Positions 1 through 5,863 of a stretch of DNA of 5,863 nt are shown here, one piece after another. Position 1 is the stretch's first letter, and every line of letters starts with the position of its first letter. The notes beneath the pieces were generated by a model. That model was not told the origin of the DNA. It saw nothing but the letters and a program-made list of their open reading frames with translations, and searched no databases. Source of the DNA: Geminicoccaceae bacterium (lineage in GTDB: Bacteria; Pseudomonadota; Alphaproteobacteria; Geminicoccales; Geminicoccaceae). A program made the position numbers and the translations under genes. The DNA lies in contig JAPJRA010000271.1 in the NCBI GenBank assembly GCA_030824835.1, positions 1 through 5,863 on the forward strand, read 5' to 3'.

Positions 1-774
1 GCAGGTGCGCCGAGGCGGGCCCGTGCCTTGCGGCTGGGCCTGCCGATTCTGGCGGCCGTGACGTTCCAGCTGGGAGCGAGCTGGCTGGGCTTCGGCCAGC
101 TGACGCTCACCCCCCAGGCACCGCCGTTCCTGCTCGCGCGCTCCTGGGAGGACGGCCCGGCGCGCGCCTACCTGACCACGGCCTGCCCGGACGCCGGATG
201 GGCGGTCTGCGCCCATCTCGAGCGGCTGGCCCCGACAGCGCAGGAATTCCTGTGGCGGGCGCAGGACAGCTATTGGAGCCTCGATACTGCCGGGCGGGCG
301 GCCCTGCGTGCCGAGGAGGCAGCCATTCTCCGGCAGGCCATCGGCGCCGCACCTCTGGCGCAGGTCCGGGCCTCGATCGGCAATGCCGTCGCCCAAGCCC
401 TCCGTTTCGGCCTCGACGATTTCGTGTTGGGCAGGGGCGCCGCCGTAACCGCGGAGGATTACACGTTCGTCTACCTGCCCCTGGCCCCGGCCGCGGTGTG
501 GGGGCTCGGCTATTTCAGCGCCACCATCTACGCGACGACGCTGGCGGCTCTGGCCATCGTCGCCACCGGGCTCTGGCGCCGCCGCGTGACGACGGCCGAT
601 CCGGTCGCCGCTTACTGCCTGCTCGTGCTGGTGGCGCTCGTTCTCAACGCCGCCATCTGCGGTGCCCTCTCGGGGCCCAACGACCGCTATCAGGCGCGGG
701 TGGTGTGGCTGCTGCCGCTGCTGGCCGCAGGTCTCATGGCGCGTCGCCACGAACCTCGTGCAGCAGATCCCTGA
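1..774 (+). CDS. Hypothetical integral membrane protein, 5'-truncated by window edge
   Basis: The frame is open from base 1 to the TGA at 772-774 (257 residues visible), so the true start probably lies outside the window; an in-frame TTG at 28 is possible but has nothing in its favour. Visible: a hydrophobic segment near the left edge ([11 protein letters not shown]...), then a roughly 120-residue mainly hydrophilic, probably extracytoplasmic segment with cysteines in [18 protein letters not shown], then three C-terminal hydrophobic segments (around [38 protein letters not shown] and [16 protein letters not shown]). The short motif [14 protein letters not shown] before the last helix resembles a conserved C-terminal motif I recall from uncharacterised proteobacterial membrane proteins; this is memory, not a search result. 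No function can be assigned. It converges on the merR gene and overlaps its 3' end by 41 bp. Confidence is high that it is coding and membrane-bound, none for its role. Confidence 0.75.
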   Translation, partial: AGAPRRARALRLGLPILAAVTFQLGASWLGFGQLTLTPQAPPFLLARSWEDGPARAYLTTACPDAGWAVCAHLERLAPTAQEFLWRAQDSYWSLDTAGRAALRAEEAAILRQAIGAAPLAQVRASIGNAVAQALRFGLDDFVLGRGAAVTAEDYTFVYLPLAPAAVWGLGYFSATIYATTLAALAIVATGLWRRRVTTADPVAAYCLLVLVALVLNAAICGALSGPNDRYQARVVWLLPLLAAGLMARRHEPRAADP

Positions 775-1213
775 GCTCGACCAGCTCATGCCGCAGCGCC
801 TGCAGCCGGCGACGCAGCTGCGGCGGCATGGGGCGCGTCACCCGCGCCACGGTGGCGGGTTGGTCGAGGGTGGGGGCGATGGGCGTCAGCTCGTCGGCGG
901 AAGGCCGAGCCCGCCTGGTCCGCAGCAGCTTCTGCACACCCCTGATCGTGTAGCCTTCATCGTAGAGCAGGCTGCGGATCTGGCGCAGCAGGTCGATGTC
1001 CTCGGGTCGGTAGTAGCGCCTGCCGCCGCCACGCTTCAGCGGCCGGATCTGGGCGAACTTGCTCTCCCAAAAGCGCAACACGTGCTGGGCCACGTCCAGC
1101 TCGTCCGCCACCTCGCTGATGGTCCGAAATGCCGCTGAGGATTTCTGGGGACGTGGGACGGCCTCGGCTGCTGATCCGCCATCCACGGGCTGCAGCAGCG
1201 AGACCGTGCTCAT
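734..1213 (-). CDS. MerR family transcriptional regulator
   Basis: A 159-residue DNA-binding protein. Residues about 30-52 form the N-terminal helix-turn-helix ([21 protein letters not shown]), followed by the wing and second helical pair with the MerR signature [18 protein letters not shown] (63-80) and [10 protein letters not shown] (88-97). A variable linker leads to a C-terminal helix rich in Arg, Leu and Glu (about 131-155) that could be a dimerisation coiled coil. No cysteine is present, so it is not a metal- or redox-sensing MerR of the classical type; the signal is unknown. The start chosen is ATG at 1213: it forms TGATG with the ihfA stop, and GGAG lies 5 bases upstream. A GTG one codon earlier (1216) is the alternative. 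This regulator next to ihfA is, from recalled gene order, a common alphaproteobacterial arrangement. It is probably co-transcribed with ihfA. Confidence 0.93.
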   Translation of the reverse strand: MSTVSLLQPVDGGSAAEAVPRPQKSSAAFRTISEVADELDVAQHVLRFWESKFAQIRPLKRGGGRRYYRPEDIDLLRQIRSLLYDEGYTIRGVQKLLRTRRARPSADELTPIAPTLDQPATVARVTRPMPPQLRRRLQALRHELVELRDLLHEVRGDAP

Positions 1214-1518
1214 CACGGCTCCGTCGGCACGCCGTTGATCCGTTCCTTCAAGACCTGCGAGGCGCGAAACACCAACACCCGCCGGGGCGAGATCGGCACC
1301 TCCTCGCCCGTCTTCGGATTGCGCCCTACGCGTGGACCTTTCTGCCGTACCGCGAAGGTCCCGAACGAGGAGATCTTGACCGACCCCTCCTGCAAGAGCG
1401 ATTCGGCGATCTCGTCGAGAATAGCGTCAACCAGATCGGCCGACTCGCTGCGCGACAACCCCACCTGCTGGTACACAGATTCGGCCAAATGGGCACGGGT
1501 CACTGTCTTCCCTGCCAT
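1213..1518 (-). CDS. ihfA: Integration host factor subunit alpha
   Basis: A 101-residue HU/IHF-family protein that, with IHF-beta, binds and sharply bends DNA in the nucleoid, acting in transcription, replication and recombination. The helical N-terminus is residues 1-45, followed by the beta saddle starting at [14 protein letters not shown] (47-60). The DNA-embracing arm carries [12 protein letters not shown] (65-76) with the intercalating proline at 68. The C-terminal helix is [11 protein letters not shown]. Assignment to alpha rather than beta or HU rests on the start ([20 protein letters not shown]), the length of about 100 residues, and the MerR neighbour. The ATG at 1518 is preceded by GGAGAG on the minus strand (1528-1533), 9 bases away. 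Its stop overlaps the merR start by one base, implying coupled translation. Confidence 0.96.
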   Translation of the reverse strand: MAGKTVTRAHLAESVYQQVGLSRSESADLVDAILDEIAESLLQEGSVKISSFGTFAVRQKGPRVGRNPKTGEEVPISPRRVLVFRASQVLKERINGVPTEP

Positions 1519-1527
1519 GGCGCGCAG

Positions 1528-1533
1528 CTCTCC
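1528..1533 (-). promoter_or_regulatory. Ribosome binding site of ihfA
   Basis: GGAGAG on the minus strand, 9 bases upstream of the ihfA ATG. This is one of the clearer Shine-Dalgarno sequences in the block, consistent with ihfA being translated independently of fabH, which ends 93 bp upstream. Confidence 0.6.
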
Positions 1534-1555
1534 GTTGACCTAATCGGGGAACAAA

Positions 1556-1584
1556 AAGCTAAGCGCAGCAAAGAGTTCCGTCAA
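1556..1584 (-). promoter_or_regulatory. Candidate internal promoter for ihfA-merR
   Basis: On the minus strand TTGACG (1579-1584) matches five of six bases of the sigma-70 -35 consensus. It is followed after exactly 17 bases by TAGCTT (1556-1561), which matches only three of six bases of the -10 consensus. The pair sits in the 93-bp gap between fabH and ihfA, a locally AT-richer patch in a GC-rich window. This would allow IHF to be expressed separately from the lipid genes. It is inference from a motif; a chance match is possible. Confidence 0.35.
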
Positions 1585-1611
1585 CAGCTGAGGTACAGCA
1601 GTATCGCCGTG

Positions 1612-2583
1612 TTACCAGCGGATCAACGCAGCACCCCAGGCGAATCCGCCTCCCATCGCATTGGCGACGACAAGGTCGCCCGGCTGAATGCGGCCGTCCT
1701 CAACGCCGGCGTTCAACGCCAGCGGGATGGACGCTGCCGAGGTGTTGGCATGCTGGCCGACCGTGACGATCACCTTCTCGGCCGGCATGTGCAGTCGCTT
1801 GCCGACGGCGTCGATGATCCGCTTGTTGGCCTGGTGGGGAACCAGCCAGTCGAGATCGGCGGGCGCGTAGCCGGCCTTGTCCAGCACGGTCAAGGCAGCG
1901 GAGGTCAGCTCGCCGACGGCACAACGGAACACCTCGCGGCCGTTCATGCGCAGATGGCCGGTGGTGCCGGTGGAGGATGGGCCGCCGTCGACGTAGAGGT
2001 CCTCGTAGTGCCGGCCGTCGGCCGACAGATGAGTTGCCAGGATACCGCGATCCTGGCGCGTGCCGGGCAGCATCTCGGCACAGAGCACGGCGGCGCCGGC
2101 GCCATCACCGAACAGCACGCAGGTACCGCGGTCCGTCCAGTCGAGCAGGCGCGAGAAGGTCTCGGCCCCGATCACCAGTGCCGTGCGCGCCTGTCCGGCA
2201 CGGATAAAATTGTCCACGGTCGCCAACGCATAGGCGAAACCGGCGCAGACCGCCTGCAGGTCGAAGGCGATGGCGGGGCCGATGCCGAGCTTGCGCTGGA
2301 CCGCCGTCGCCGTGGCCGGAAAGGTGTGGTCCGGCGTCGAGGTAGCGACGACGATCAGGTCGACGTCGTCCGGACGAACGCCCGCGCGCGCGAGGGCGGT
2401 ACGTGCGGCCGCCGCCGCCAGGTCCGAGGTGAACTCGCCCTCGGCAGCGATGTGCCGCTGGCCGATACCGGTGCGGTCACGGATCCACTCGTCCGTCGTG
2501 TCGACCAGCCCGGAAATTTCGGCATTCGTCATCACCCGCGCCGGCAAATAGCCGCCGACGCCACGCACCACCGCTCTGAGCAT
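1612..2583 (-). CDS. fabH: Beta-ketoacyl-ACP synthase III (FabH)
   Basis: A 323-residue cytoplasmic condensing enzyme that joins acetyl-CoA to malonyl-ACP to give acetoacetyl-ACP, starting type II fatty acid synthesis. It has a thiolase fold in two halves. The catalytic triad is intact: Cys113 in [13 protein letters not shown], His250 in VPHQANKRI (with the typical HQAN), and Asn280 in [12 protein letters not shown]. Other family motifs are the N-terminal GVGGYLP (9-15), [12 protein letters not shown] (29-40), [10 protein letters not shown] (158-167) and the C-terminal [13 protein letters not shown]. The length is normal for the family. It starts 5 bp after the plsX stop, and the mRNA just upstream shows no Shine-Dalgarno sequence, so translation is probably coupled to plsX. 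The plsX-fabH pairing is conserved across many bacteria. Confidence 0.97.
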   Translation of the reverse strand: MLRAVVRGVGGYLPARVMTNAEISGLVDTTDEWIRDRTGIGQRHIAAEGEFTSDLAAAAARTALARAGVRPDDVDLIVVATSTPDHTFPATATAVQRKLGIGPAIAFDLQAVCAGFAYALATVDNFIRAGQARTALVIGAETFSRLLDWTDRGTCVLFGDGAGAAVLCAEMLPGTRQDRGILATHLSADGRHYEDLYVDGGPSSTGTTGHLRMNGREVFRCAVGELTSAALTVLDKAGYAPADLDWLVPHQANKRIIDAVGKRLHMPAEKVIVTVGQHANTSAASIPLALNAGVEDGRIQPGDLVVANAMGGGFAWGAALIRW

Positions 2584-2588
2584 CTTGG

Positions 2589-3635
2589 TCAGGAGGCCGT
2601 GGCGTGAGCGTCGGGCACGGCCACAGGGCTGATTCCGCCCATCTCGTCGATGATCCTTTCATTGGTTCCCTTGCGGACGAGGTCGGCCGCGACCGCGATG
2701 GCGGCGGCGAAGCCGACCGCATCGGTGCCACCATGGCTCTTCACGACCACACCATTCAGGCCCAGGAACATAGCACCGTTGTAACGCCGGGAGTCGAACC
2801 GCTCGCGCAGCCCTGCAAAGGCAGGCTTGGCCAGCAGATAGCCGAGCTTGGAGCGCAGGCCGCCGCGACTGAACGCGTCGCGCAAGGCCGCCGTGTACAT
2901 GGCCGCGGTGCCCTCGGCGATCTTCAGGGCGACGTTGCCGGTGAAGCCGTCGGTGACGACGACGTCCACCGCACCCTCGGTGACGTCGGTGCCCTCGACG
3001 AAGCCGTGAAAGTCGATCGGCAGCGGCGAGTCGCGCAGCATGGCGGCGGCACCGCGCACGACGTGATCGCCTTTGAGCTCCTCGGTGCCGACATTCAGCA
3101 GCGCCACCCGTGGCTTCGCCACGCCGAGCATGACACGAGCGAAGACCTCGCCCATGACCGCGAACTGGAACAGGTGCTCGGCACCGCACTCAATGTTGGC
3201 GCCAAGATCCAACACGACCACCGGGCGGCGCTGTGAGGGCATCACCGAGGCGATGGCCGGCCGGTCGATGCCGGGGAGCGTCTTCAGCACGATCTTGGAC
3301 ATCGCCATCAGCGCGCCGGTGTTGCCGGCGGAGACCGCGGCCGCGGCCGTGCCGTCCTTCACGGCATTGATGGCGAGGCGCATGCTCGAGTTGCGCCCCT
3401 GGCGCAGGGCCAGGGACGGCTTCGCGTCGCCGGCGACCGAATCCGGTGTGTGGAACACGGTCGACTTCTGCTGCAGCAATGGCTGCGCCGCCAGCAGCGG
3501 CTGCATTTGCTGCTCGTCGCCGAACAGGGAGAATATCAGATCGGGATGCTGCTGCAGCGCCAGTGCGGCGCCCTCGACGACGATGGCCGGCGCAGCATCA
3601 CCACCCATGGCATCAAGGGCGATGTTCAGACTCAT
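2589..3635 (-). CDS. plsX: Phosphate acyltransferase (acyl-ACP:phosphate transacylase) PlsX
   Basis: A 348-residue protein that converts acyl-ACP and phosphate into acyl-phosphate, the donor used by PlsY to acylate glycerol-3-phosphate; in the family it acts as a peripheral enzyme at the cytoplasmic membrane. The N-terminal signature [12 protein letters not shown] (5-16) is present, as are [12 protein letters not shown] (100-111), [20 protein letters not shown] (140-159), [12 protein letters not shown] (179-190), [10 protein letters not shown] (209-218) and [16 protein letters not shown] (227-242). The length is typical and no key motif is missing. ATG at 3635 is the start matching the family N-terminus; only a weak GGAA-like ribosome site lies upstream. 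It lies 75 bp downstream of the DUF177 gene and 5 bp upstream of fabH, forming the lipid initiation pair. Confidence 0.97.
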   Translation of the reverse strand: MSLNIALDAMGGDAAPAIVVEGAALALQQHPDLIFSLFGDEQQMQPLLAAQPLLQQKSTVFHTPDSVAGDAKPSLALRQGRNSSMRLAINAVKDGTAAAAVSAGNTGALMAMSKIVLKTLPGIDRPAIASVMPSQRRPVVVLDLGANIECGAEHLFQFAVMGEVFARVMLGVAKPRVALLNVGTEELKGDHVVRGAAAMLRDSPLPIDFHGFVEGTDVTEGAVDVVVTDGFTGNVALKIAEGTAAMYTAALRDAFSRGGLRSKLGYLLAKPAFAGLRERFDSRRYNGAMFLGLNGVVVKSHGGTDAVGFAAAIAVAADLVRKGTNERIIDEMGGISPVAVPDAHATAS

Positions 3636-3710
3636 GGGCGATTCGTTCCGATCGCTGCGGGCAGGGCGGGGGCTGACCTGGGCGCTTTGGACCGCATCAC
3701 GGCTTCCGGG
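3636..3710 (-). other. 75-bp DUF177-plsX spacer lacking rpmF
   Basis: In E. coli and many other bacteria rpmF (ribosomal protein L32, about 60 residues) sits between the DUF177/YceD gene and plsX. Here the spacer is 75 bp, too short for rpmF, and none of the encoded peptides resemble the conserved L32 start (AVPKRKTS). I see no convincing hairpin or promoter in it. Confidence 0.7.
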
Positions 3711-4235
3711 TCAATGCCTGCGGAGCCGAGTGAGGACACCGAAGGGCCCCTTGGCGCCGGGCTCGTCACCGCTGAACTCGGCCATGCGCCGGTCCGCATC
3801 AGGCGCACGTGGGTAGGGCTCCAGCGCCAGGGACAGCTCCTCGGCCAGGATCTCGCCCAGGTCAAGCCGGTCGCCGAACACCGGCTCGGGGGTCTCGGCC
3901 TCGACGTCGATCTCGACCTCGGCATCCGTCTCCACCGGCTCGTCCCGGCTGAACAGGCGGTCGAAGTCGGCCTCGATCGCGGCACCCACCGGCTCGAAGG
4001 TGACGACACACGACTGCACGACGTGGGCAAAGACCCGACCGGACACATGCACGGTGCGCGTCATGTCGACCGGCGCGATGTCGATCACACCCTCGAGCCG
4101 ATCGAGGCTCACCAGATCGAAGCGCTTCGCCAACGCGCGGCACTCGTCGACCGACGCCTCGAGGCGGATCCTGGTGCCGGAAGGTGGCAAGCTGTCCAGC
4201 GCAACCGGGCGCGAGAACTCGGCGGGAATTTGCAA
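3711..4235 (-). CDS. DUF177 (YceD-like) protein
   Basis: A 174-residue cytoplasmic protein of the DUF177/YceD family. Family members are tied to large ribosomal subunit biology: in E. coli yceD is linked to rpmF, and plant/cyanobacterial members have been reported to affect 23S rRNA accumulation. The precise activity is unknown. Visible: RLEASVDECRALAKRFDLVSLDRLEG (24-49), a beta-rich middle VHVSGRVFAHVVQSCVVTFEPV (62-83) with Cys76, a strongly acidic linker (about 98-120), the family block LDLGEILAEELSLALEPYPRAP (124-145), and the C-terminal PFGVLTRLRRH. The start is a TTG at 4235: GGAGG lies 6 bases upstream, an in-frame TAA (4260-4262) blocks extension beyond a few codons, and no ATG or GTG lies in frame between. 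It is the first gene of the block running to merR. Confidence 0.9.
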   Translation of the reverse strand: MQIPAEFSRPVALDSLPPSGTRIRLEASVDECRALAKRFDLVSLDRLEGVIDIAPVDMTRTVHVSGRVFAHVVQSCVVTFEPVGAAIEADFDRLFSRDEPVETDAEVEIDVEAETPEPVFGDRLDLGEILAEELSLALEPYPRAPDADRRMAEFSGDEPGAKGPFGVLTRLRRH

Positions 4236-4324
4236 GCACGACCTCCAGGCCAGGACGGTTTAGTTGGCTTAGCGTCTCGCGGCGACCGTCGGTGCGCGAT
4301 CCGTCCTGGGTGCAATCGTCATTA
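4236..4324 (-). promoter_or_regulatory. Probable leader/promoter region of the DUF177-plsX-fabH block
   Basis: This 89-bp stretch lies between the terminator of the upstream gene and the DUF177 start, so a promoter for the lipid block is expected here. A TTGCAC (minus strand, 4310-4315) could serve as a -35 element, but no acceptable -10 hexamer lies at 16-18 bases from it. The region is inferred from position, not from a clear motif. Confidence 0.35.
4242..4246 (-). promoter_or_regulatory. Ribosome binding site that fixes the TTG start of the DUF177 gene
   Basis: A perfect GGAGG on the minus strand, 6 bases upstream of the TTG at 4233-4235. A GTG three bases upstream of the chosen TTG codon is in another frame and gives an unrelated reading, so the site supports TTG initiation. 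Confidence 0.7.
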
Positions 4325-4357
4325 AGAAAAGACCGGCTCCATCTCGAGAGCCGGTCT
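4325..4357 (-). terminator. Rho-independent terminator after the bc1 chaperone gene
   Basis: Read on the minus strand, a perfect 10-bp stem (arms at 4348-4357 and 4330-4339, AGACCGGCTC pairing with GAGCCGGTCT) encloses an 8-base loop and runs into TTTTCTTAAT. GC-rich stem plus T-run is the classical intrinsic terminator form. It begins about 20 bp after the chaperone stop and acts only in the minus direction. It implies that the DUF177-plsX-fabH block has its own promoter. Confidence 0.85.
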
Positions 4358-4376
4358 GGATTCGCAGCGGCAGAGC

Positions 4377-5033
4377 TTAGGCCTGCAACTTCCGGGGGTC
4401 AACGCGGCACTGGCCGGGTGTCGACCGATCACCATCAAAATATTCACCGGCGTGTTCAGGGGCCGCAAAACTGAGATGTCCTGCCAGTAGCGCCGTGCCA
4501 TCCGCGGCGGCGAGAAGGCGATGCTGGGCGCAGACATAGTGCCCGAGCCTGCGCACCCCGGCCGCTGCCGGGTCGGCGACGCCCTCGTAGACGCTGCGCC
4601 GGAGGAGCGCCTCCATGGCGGGCAGGTCCGAGCCGTCGAGCAGGGGATCCAGTGCGGCGGCGCGGCCCAGGAAGTGGTGGGCCAGGGTCTTCACCTGCTT
4701 GCCGACCGAGAGGTCGCCGACACCCCATTCGCGCAGGTGCCGGTCGACGTCCTTGAACATCAGGTCGAACAGCGCCTGGGCCAGAAGCTGCCCCGGCCGA
4801 GCCTCGTCGCGCAGTCGGCGCATCGCCAGGACGGCATGCAGGCCCACCATCTCCAGCCGACCGTCGCGACTGTCCGGAACGCCCCAGTCGGCATAGAAAA
4901 CCGGCAGGCGGGCCTGGGTCACCACCTGTTGATAGAGGGCCTCCGCGACCGCGCGGCGCCGGCCGGGAGCGTGCAGCCGGTCACGAAGTCGATCCAGCCA
5001 AGATAGGGCCGTCGATTGCCCGAGGCTGCCCAT
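4377..5033 (-). CDS. Ubiquinol-cytochrome c chaperone (CBP3/UQCC1-like)
   Basis: A 218-residue protein of the ubiquinol-cytochrome c chaperone family; the mitochondrial relatives Cbp3/UQCC1 bind newly made cytochrome b and help assemble the bc1 complex. Family blocks visible: ALYQQVVTQARLPVFYADWG (32-51), DGRLEMVGLHAVLAMRRLR (57-75), LFDLMFKDVDRHLREWGVGD (88-107), LSVGKQVKTLAHHFLGR (108-124) and LLRRSVYEG (143-151). No signal peptide or clear membrane segment, so it should act on the cytoplasmic side. ATG at 5033 is chosen because AGGGAG lies 9 bases upstream; a TTG at 5060 would add 9 residues and run through most of the divergent spacer. It is divergent from bamE and ends just before an intrinsic terminator, so it is probably monocistronic. 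Confidence 0.93.
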   Translation of the reverse strand: MGSLGQSTALSWLDRLRDRLHAPGRRRAVAEALYQQVVTQARLPVFYADWGVPDSRDGRLEMVGLHAVLAMRRLRDEARPGQLLAQALFDLMFKDVDRHLREWGVGDLSVGKQVKTLAHHFLGRAAALDPLLDGSDLPAMEALLRRSVYEGVADPAAAGVRRLGHYVCAQHRLLAAADGTALLAGHLSFAAPEHAGEYFDGDRSTPGQCRVDPRKLQA

Positions 5034-5090
5034 GTATGCTAGCTCCCTGTCGCGCGCCAAATACTCGAATCTCGCATCGGAGCCGGGCCC
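5034..5090. promoter_or_regulatory. Divergent promoter region between bc1 chaperone gene and bamE
   Basis: These 57 bp separate two divergent start codons, so both promoters must lie here or reach into the opposite coding sequences. It contains an AT-richer patch (5059-5070) with AATACT on the + strand as a possible -10 for bamE, but no convincing -35 on either strand. The + strand CGGAG at 5078-5082 is a plausible ribosome site for bamE. Confidence 0.45.
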
Positions 5091-5594
5091 ATGACCCCCA
5101 TGTCAGGCAAGCACGTGCGCCGCCTTCTCGCGGTCGGCACGCTGGCGTTGGCGGCCTCGGCCTGCACGCCCACGGTCAGTACCCATGGCCACCCGCTCGA
5201 TCCCGAGCAATTGACGCAGATCCAGCCCGGAGTCACCAGTCGCGAGGAAGTGACCCGGCTTCTGGGCTCCCCGTCGACCATCGGCACGTTCGAGCAGGAG
5301 CGCTGGTTCTACGTCAGCCAGCGCAACGAGGTCATGTCGTTCTACAAGGCCGACGTCACGCAGCAGGATGTGGTGCGGATCGACTTCGATGCCAACGGGA
5401 TCGTCAGCGACGTCCACACCCATGGCCTCGAGATGGCGCAGGCGATCGAGCCCGATCCGAATCGGACGCGAACCCTGGGCAACGAACTTACCGCCATGCG
5501 CCAGATCCTGGGCAATATCGGTCGGTTCAACACCAGCGGCGATCAGAAGCCTCCCGGCGGCGCCGGCCCGGGTGGTCCCGGCGGCGGGTTCTGA
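5091..5594 (+). CDS. bamE: Outer membrane protein assembly factor BamE (SmpA/OmlA lipoprotein)
   Basis: A 167-residue lipoprotein of the BAM complex, which inserts beta-barrel proteins into the outer membrane; it would be anchored in the periplasmic leaflet. The N-terminus has basic residues (KHVRR), a short hydrophobic stretch and Cys25 in LALAASAC; the lipobox is loose, with Ala rather than Leu at -3. The SmpA/OmlA domain spans about 39-110: LTQIQPGVTSREEVTRLLGS (41-60) followed by RWFYVSQ (71-77) and VVRIDFDANGIVSDV (94-108). The tail carries TLGNELTAMRQILGNIGRFN (128-147), which I recall from alphaproteobacterial members, and a Gly/Pro-rich end (154-166). ATG at 5091 is preceded by CGGAG 8 bases away; ATG at 5100 is a poorer alternative. 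It is divergent from the bc1 chaperone gene and convergent with hppA. Confidence 0.94.
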   Translation: MTPMSGKHVRRLLAVGTLALAASACTPTVSTHGHPLDPEQLTQIQPGVTSREEVTRLLGSPSTIGTFEQERWFYVSQRNEVMSFYKADVTQQDVVRIDFDANGIVSDVHTHGLEMAQAIEPDPNRTRTLGNELTAMRQILGNIGRFNTSGDQKPPGGAGPGGPGGGF

Positions 5595-5598
5595 GCCG

Positions 5599-5631
5599 CG
5601 GGCCGCCCCGGCCCATGGTCGGGGCGGCCCG
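5599..5631. terminator. Bidirectional hairpin between bamE and hppA
   Basis: A perfect 12-bp GC-only inverted repeat (5599-5610 and 5620-5631, CGGGCCGCCCCG pairing with its complement) with a 9-base loop occupies nearly the whole 42-bp gap between the convergent ends of bamE (5594) and hppA (5637). No T-run follows on either strand, so it is not a canonical intrinsic terminator, but position and strength suggest it ends or protects both transcripts. Confidence 0.7.
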
Positions 5632-5636
5632 GAGCG

Positions 5637-5863
<227 letters not shown>

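Noticed and set aside
198..953. 251-codon + strand frame overlapping the membrane protein and merR genes
   Set aside because: Arg/Gly/Ser-rich out-of-frame translation of two better supported genes.
734..1213. Possibility that the regulator is a metal- or redox-sensing MerR protein
   Set aside because: The protein contains no cysteine and has a short C-terminal helix instead of a ligand-binding domain.
2589..2600. AGGAGG on the + strand near the plsX-fabH junction
   Set aside because: It lies on the strand opposite both genes and precedes no plausible + strand gene.
1129..2607. 492-codon open frame on the + strand opposite ihfA and fabH
   Set aside because: It is antisense to two unmistakable conserved genes. 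The peptide has no recognisable domain and the open frame is expected from the high GC content and codon bias of the opposite strand.
3450..4325. 291-codon + strand open frame opposite plsX and the DUF177 gene
   Set aside because: Same GC-driven shadow effect; the peptide shows low-complexity Gln/Leu/Arg-rich composition and no family features.
4433..4445. IHF-site-like ATCAAAATATT near the ihfA-containing block
   Set aside because: It deviates from the consensus at both degenerate ends, lies inside the chaperone coding sequence (Glu-Tyr-Phe-Asp-Gly-Asp codons), and is terminator-separated from the block.

Overview
This is a GC-rich chromosomal window whose gene order strongly suggests an alphaproteobacterium, probably Rhodospirillales-like. 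From right to left it reads hppA, bamE, cytochrome bc1 chaperone, DUF177, plsX, fabH, ihfA and a MerR-type regulator. The lineage call rests on recalled gene order and protein motifs, not on a database search. I see no mobile element, CRISPR array, tRNA or rRNA.

Layout: bases 1-774 hold the 3' part of an unrecognised integral membrane protein gene on the + strand, cut by the window edge. It converges on, and overlaps by 41 bp, the MerR-type regulator on the minus strand. Bases 734-4235 hold a minus-strand block read in the order DUF177 (YceD-like), plsX, fabH, ihfA, merR. This is the classical fatty acid/phospholipid initiation cluster. PlsX makes acyl-phosphate for phospholipid synthesis and FabH performs the first condensation of fatty acid synthesis. 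IHF-alpha is a nucleoid architectural protein. The plsX-fabH gap is 5 bp, and ihfA and merR share one base (TGATG), so both junctions look translationally coupled. A 93-bp gap before ihfA could carry an internal promoter. The rpmF gene (ribosomal protein L32), which lies between the DUF177 gene and plsX in E. coli and many other bacteria, is absent here: only 75 bp separate the two.

Upstream of this block, a minus-strand intrinsic terminator (4325-4357) separates it from the ubiquinol-cytochrome c chaperone gene (4377-5033). That gene is divergent from bamE (5091-5594, an outer membrane lipoprotein of the BAM complex), with 57 bp between the two starts. A strong 12-bp hairpin fills the 42-bp gap between bamE and the convergent 3' end of hppA (membrane pyrophosphatase), which runs off the right edge.

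Overall this is a conserved housekeeping region dealing with envelope lipids, outer membrane assembly and respiratory chain assembly. I found no evidence of a novel system. The points worth checking are the missing rpmF, the TTG start of the DUF177 gene, the transcript boundaries, and the unidentified membrane protein.
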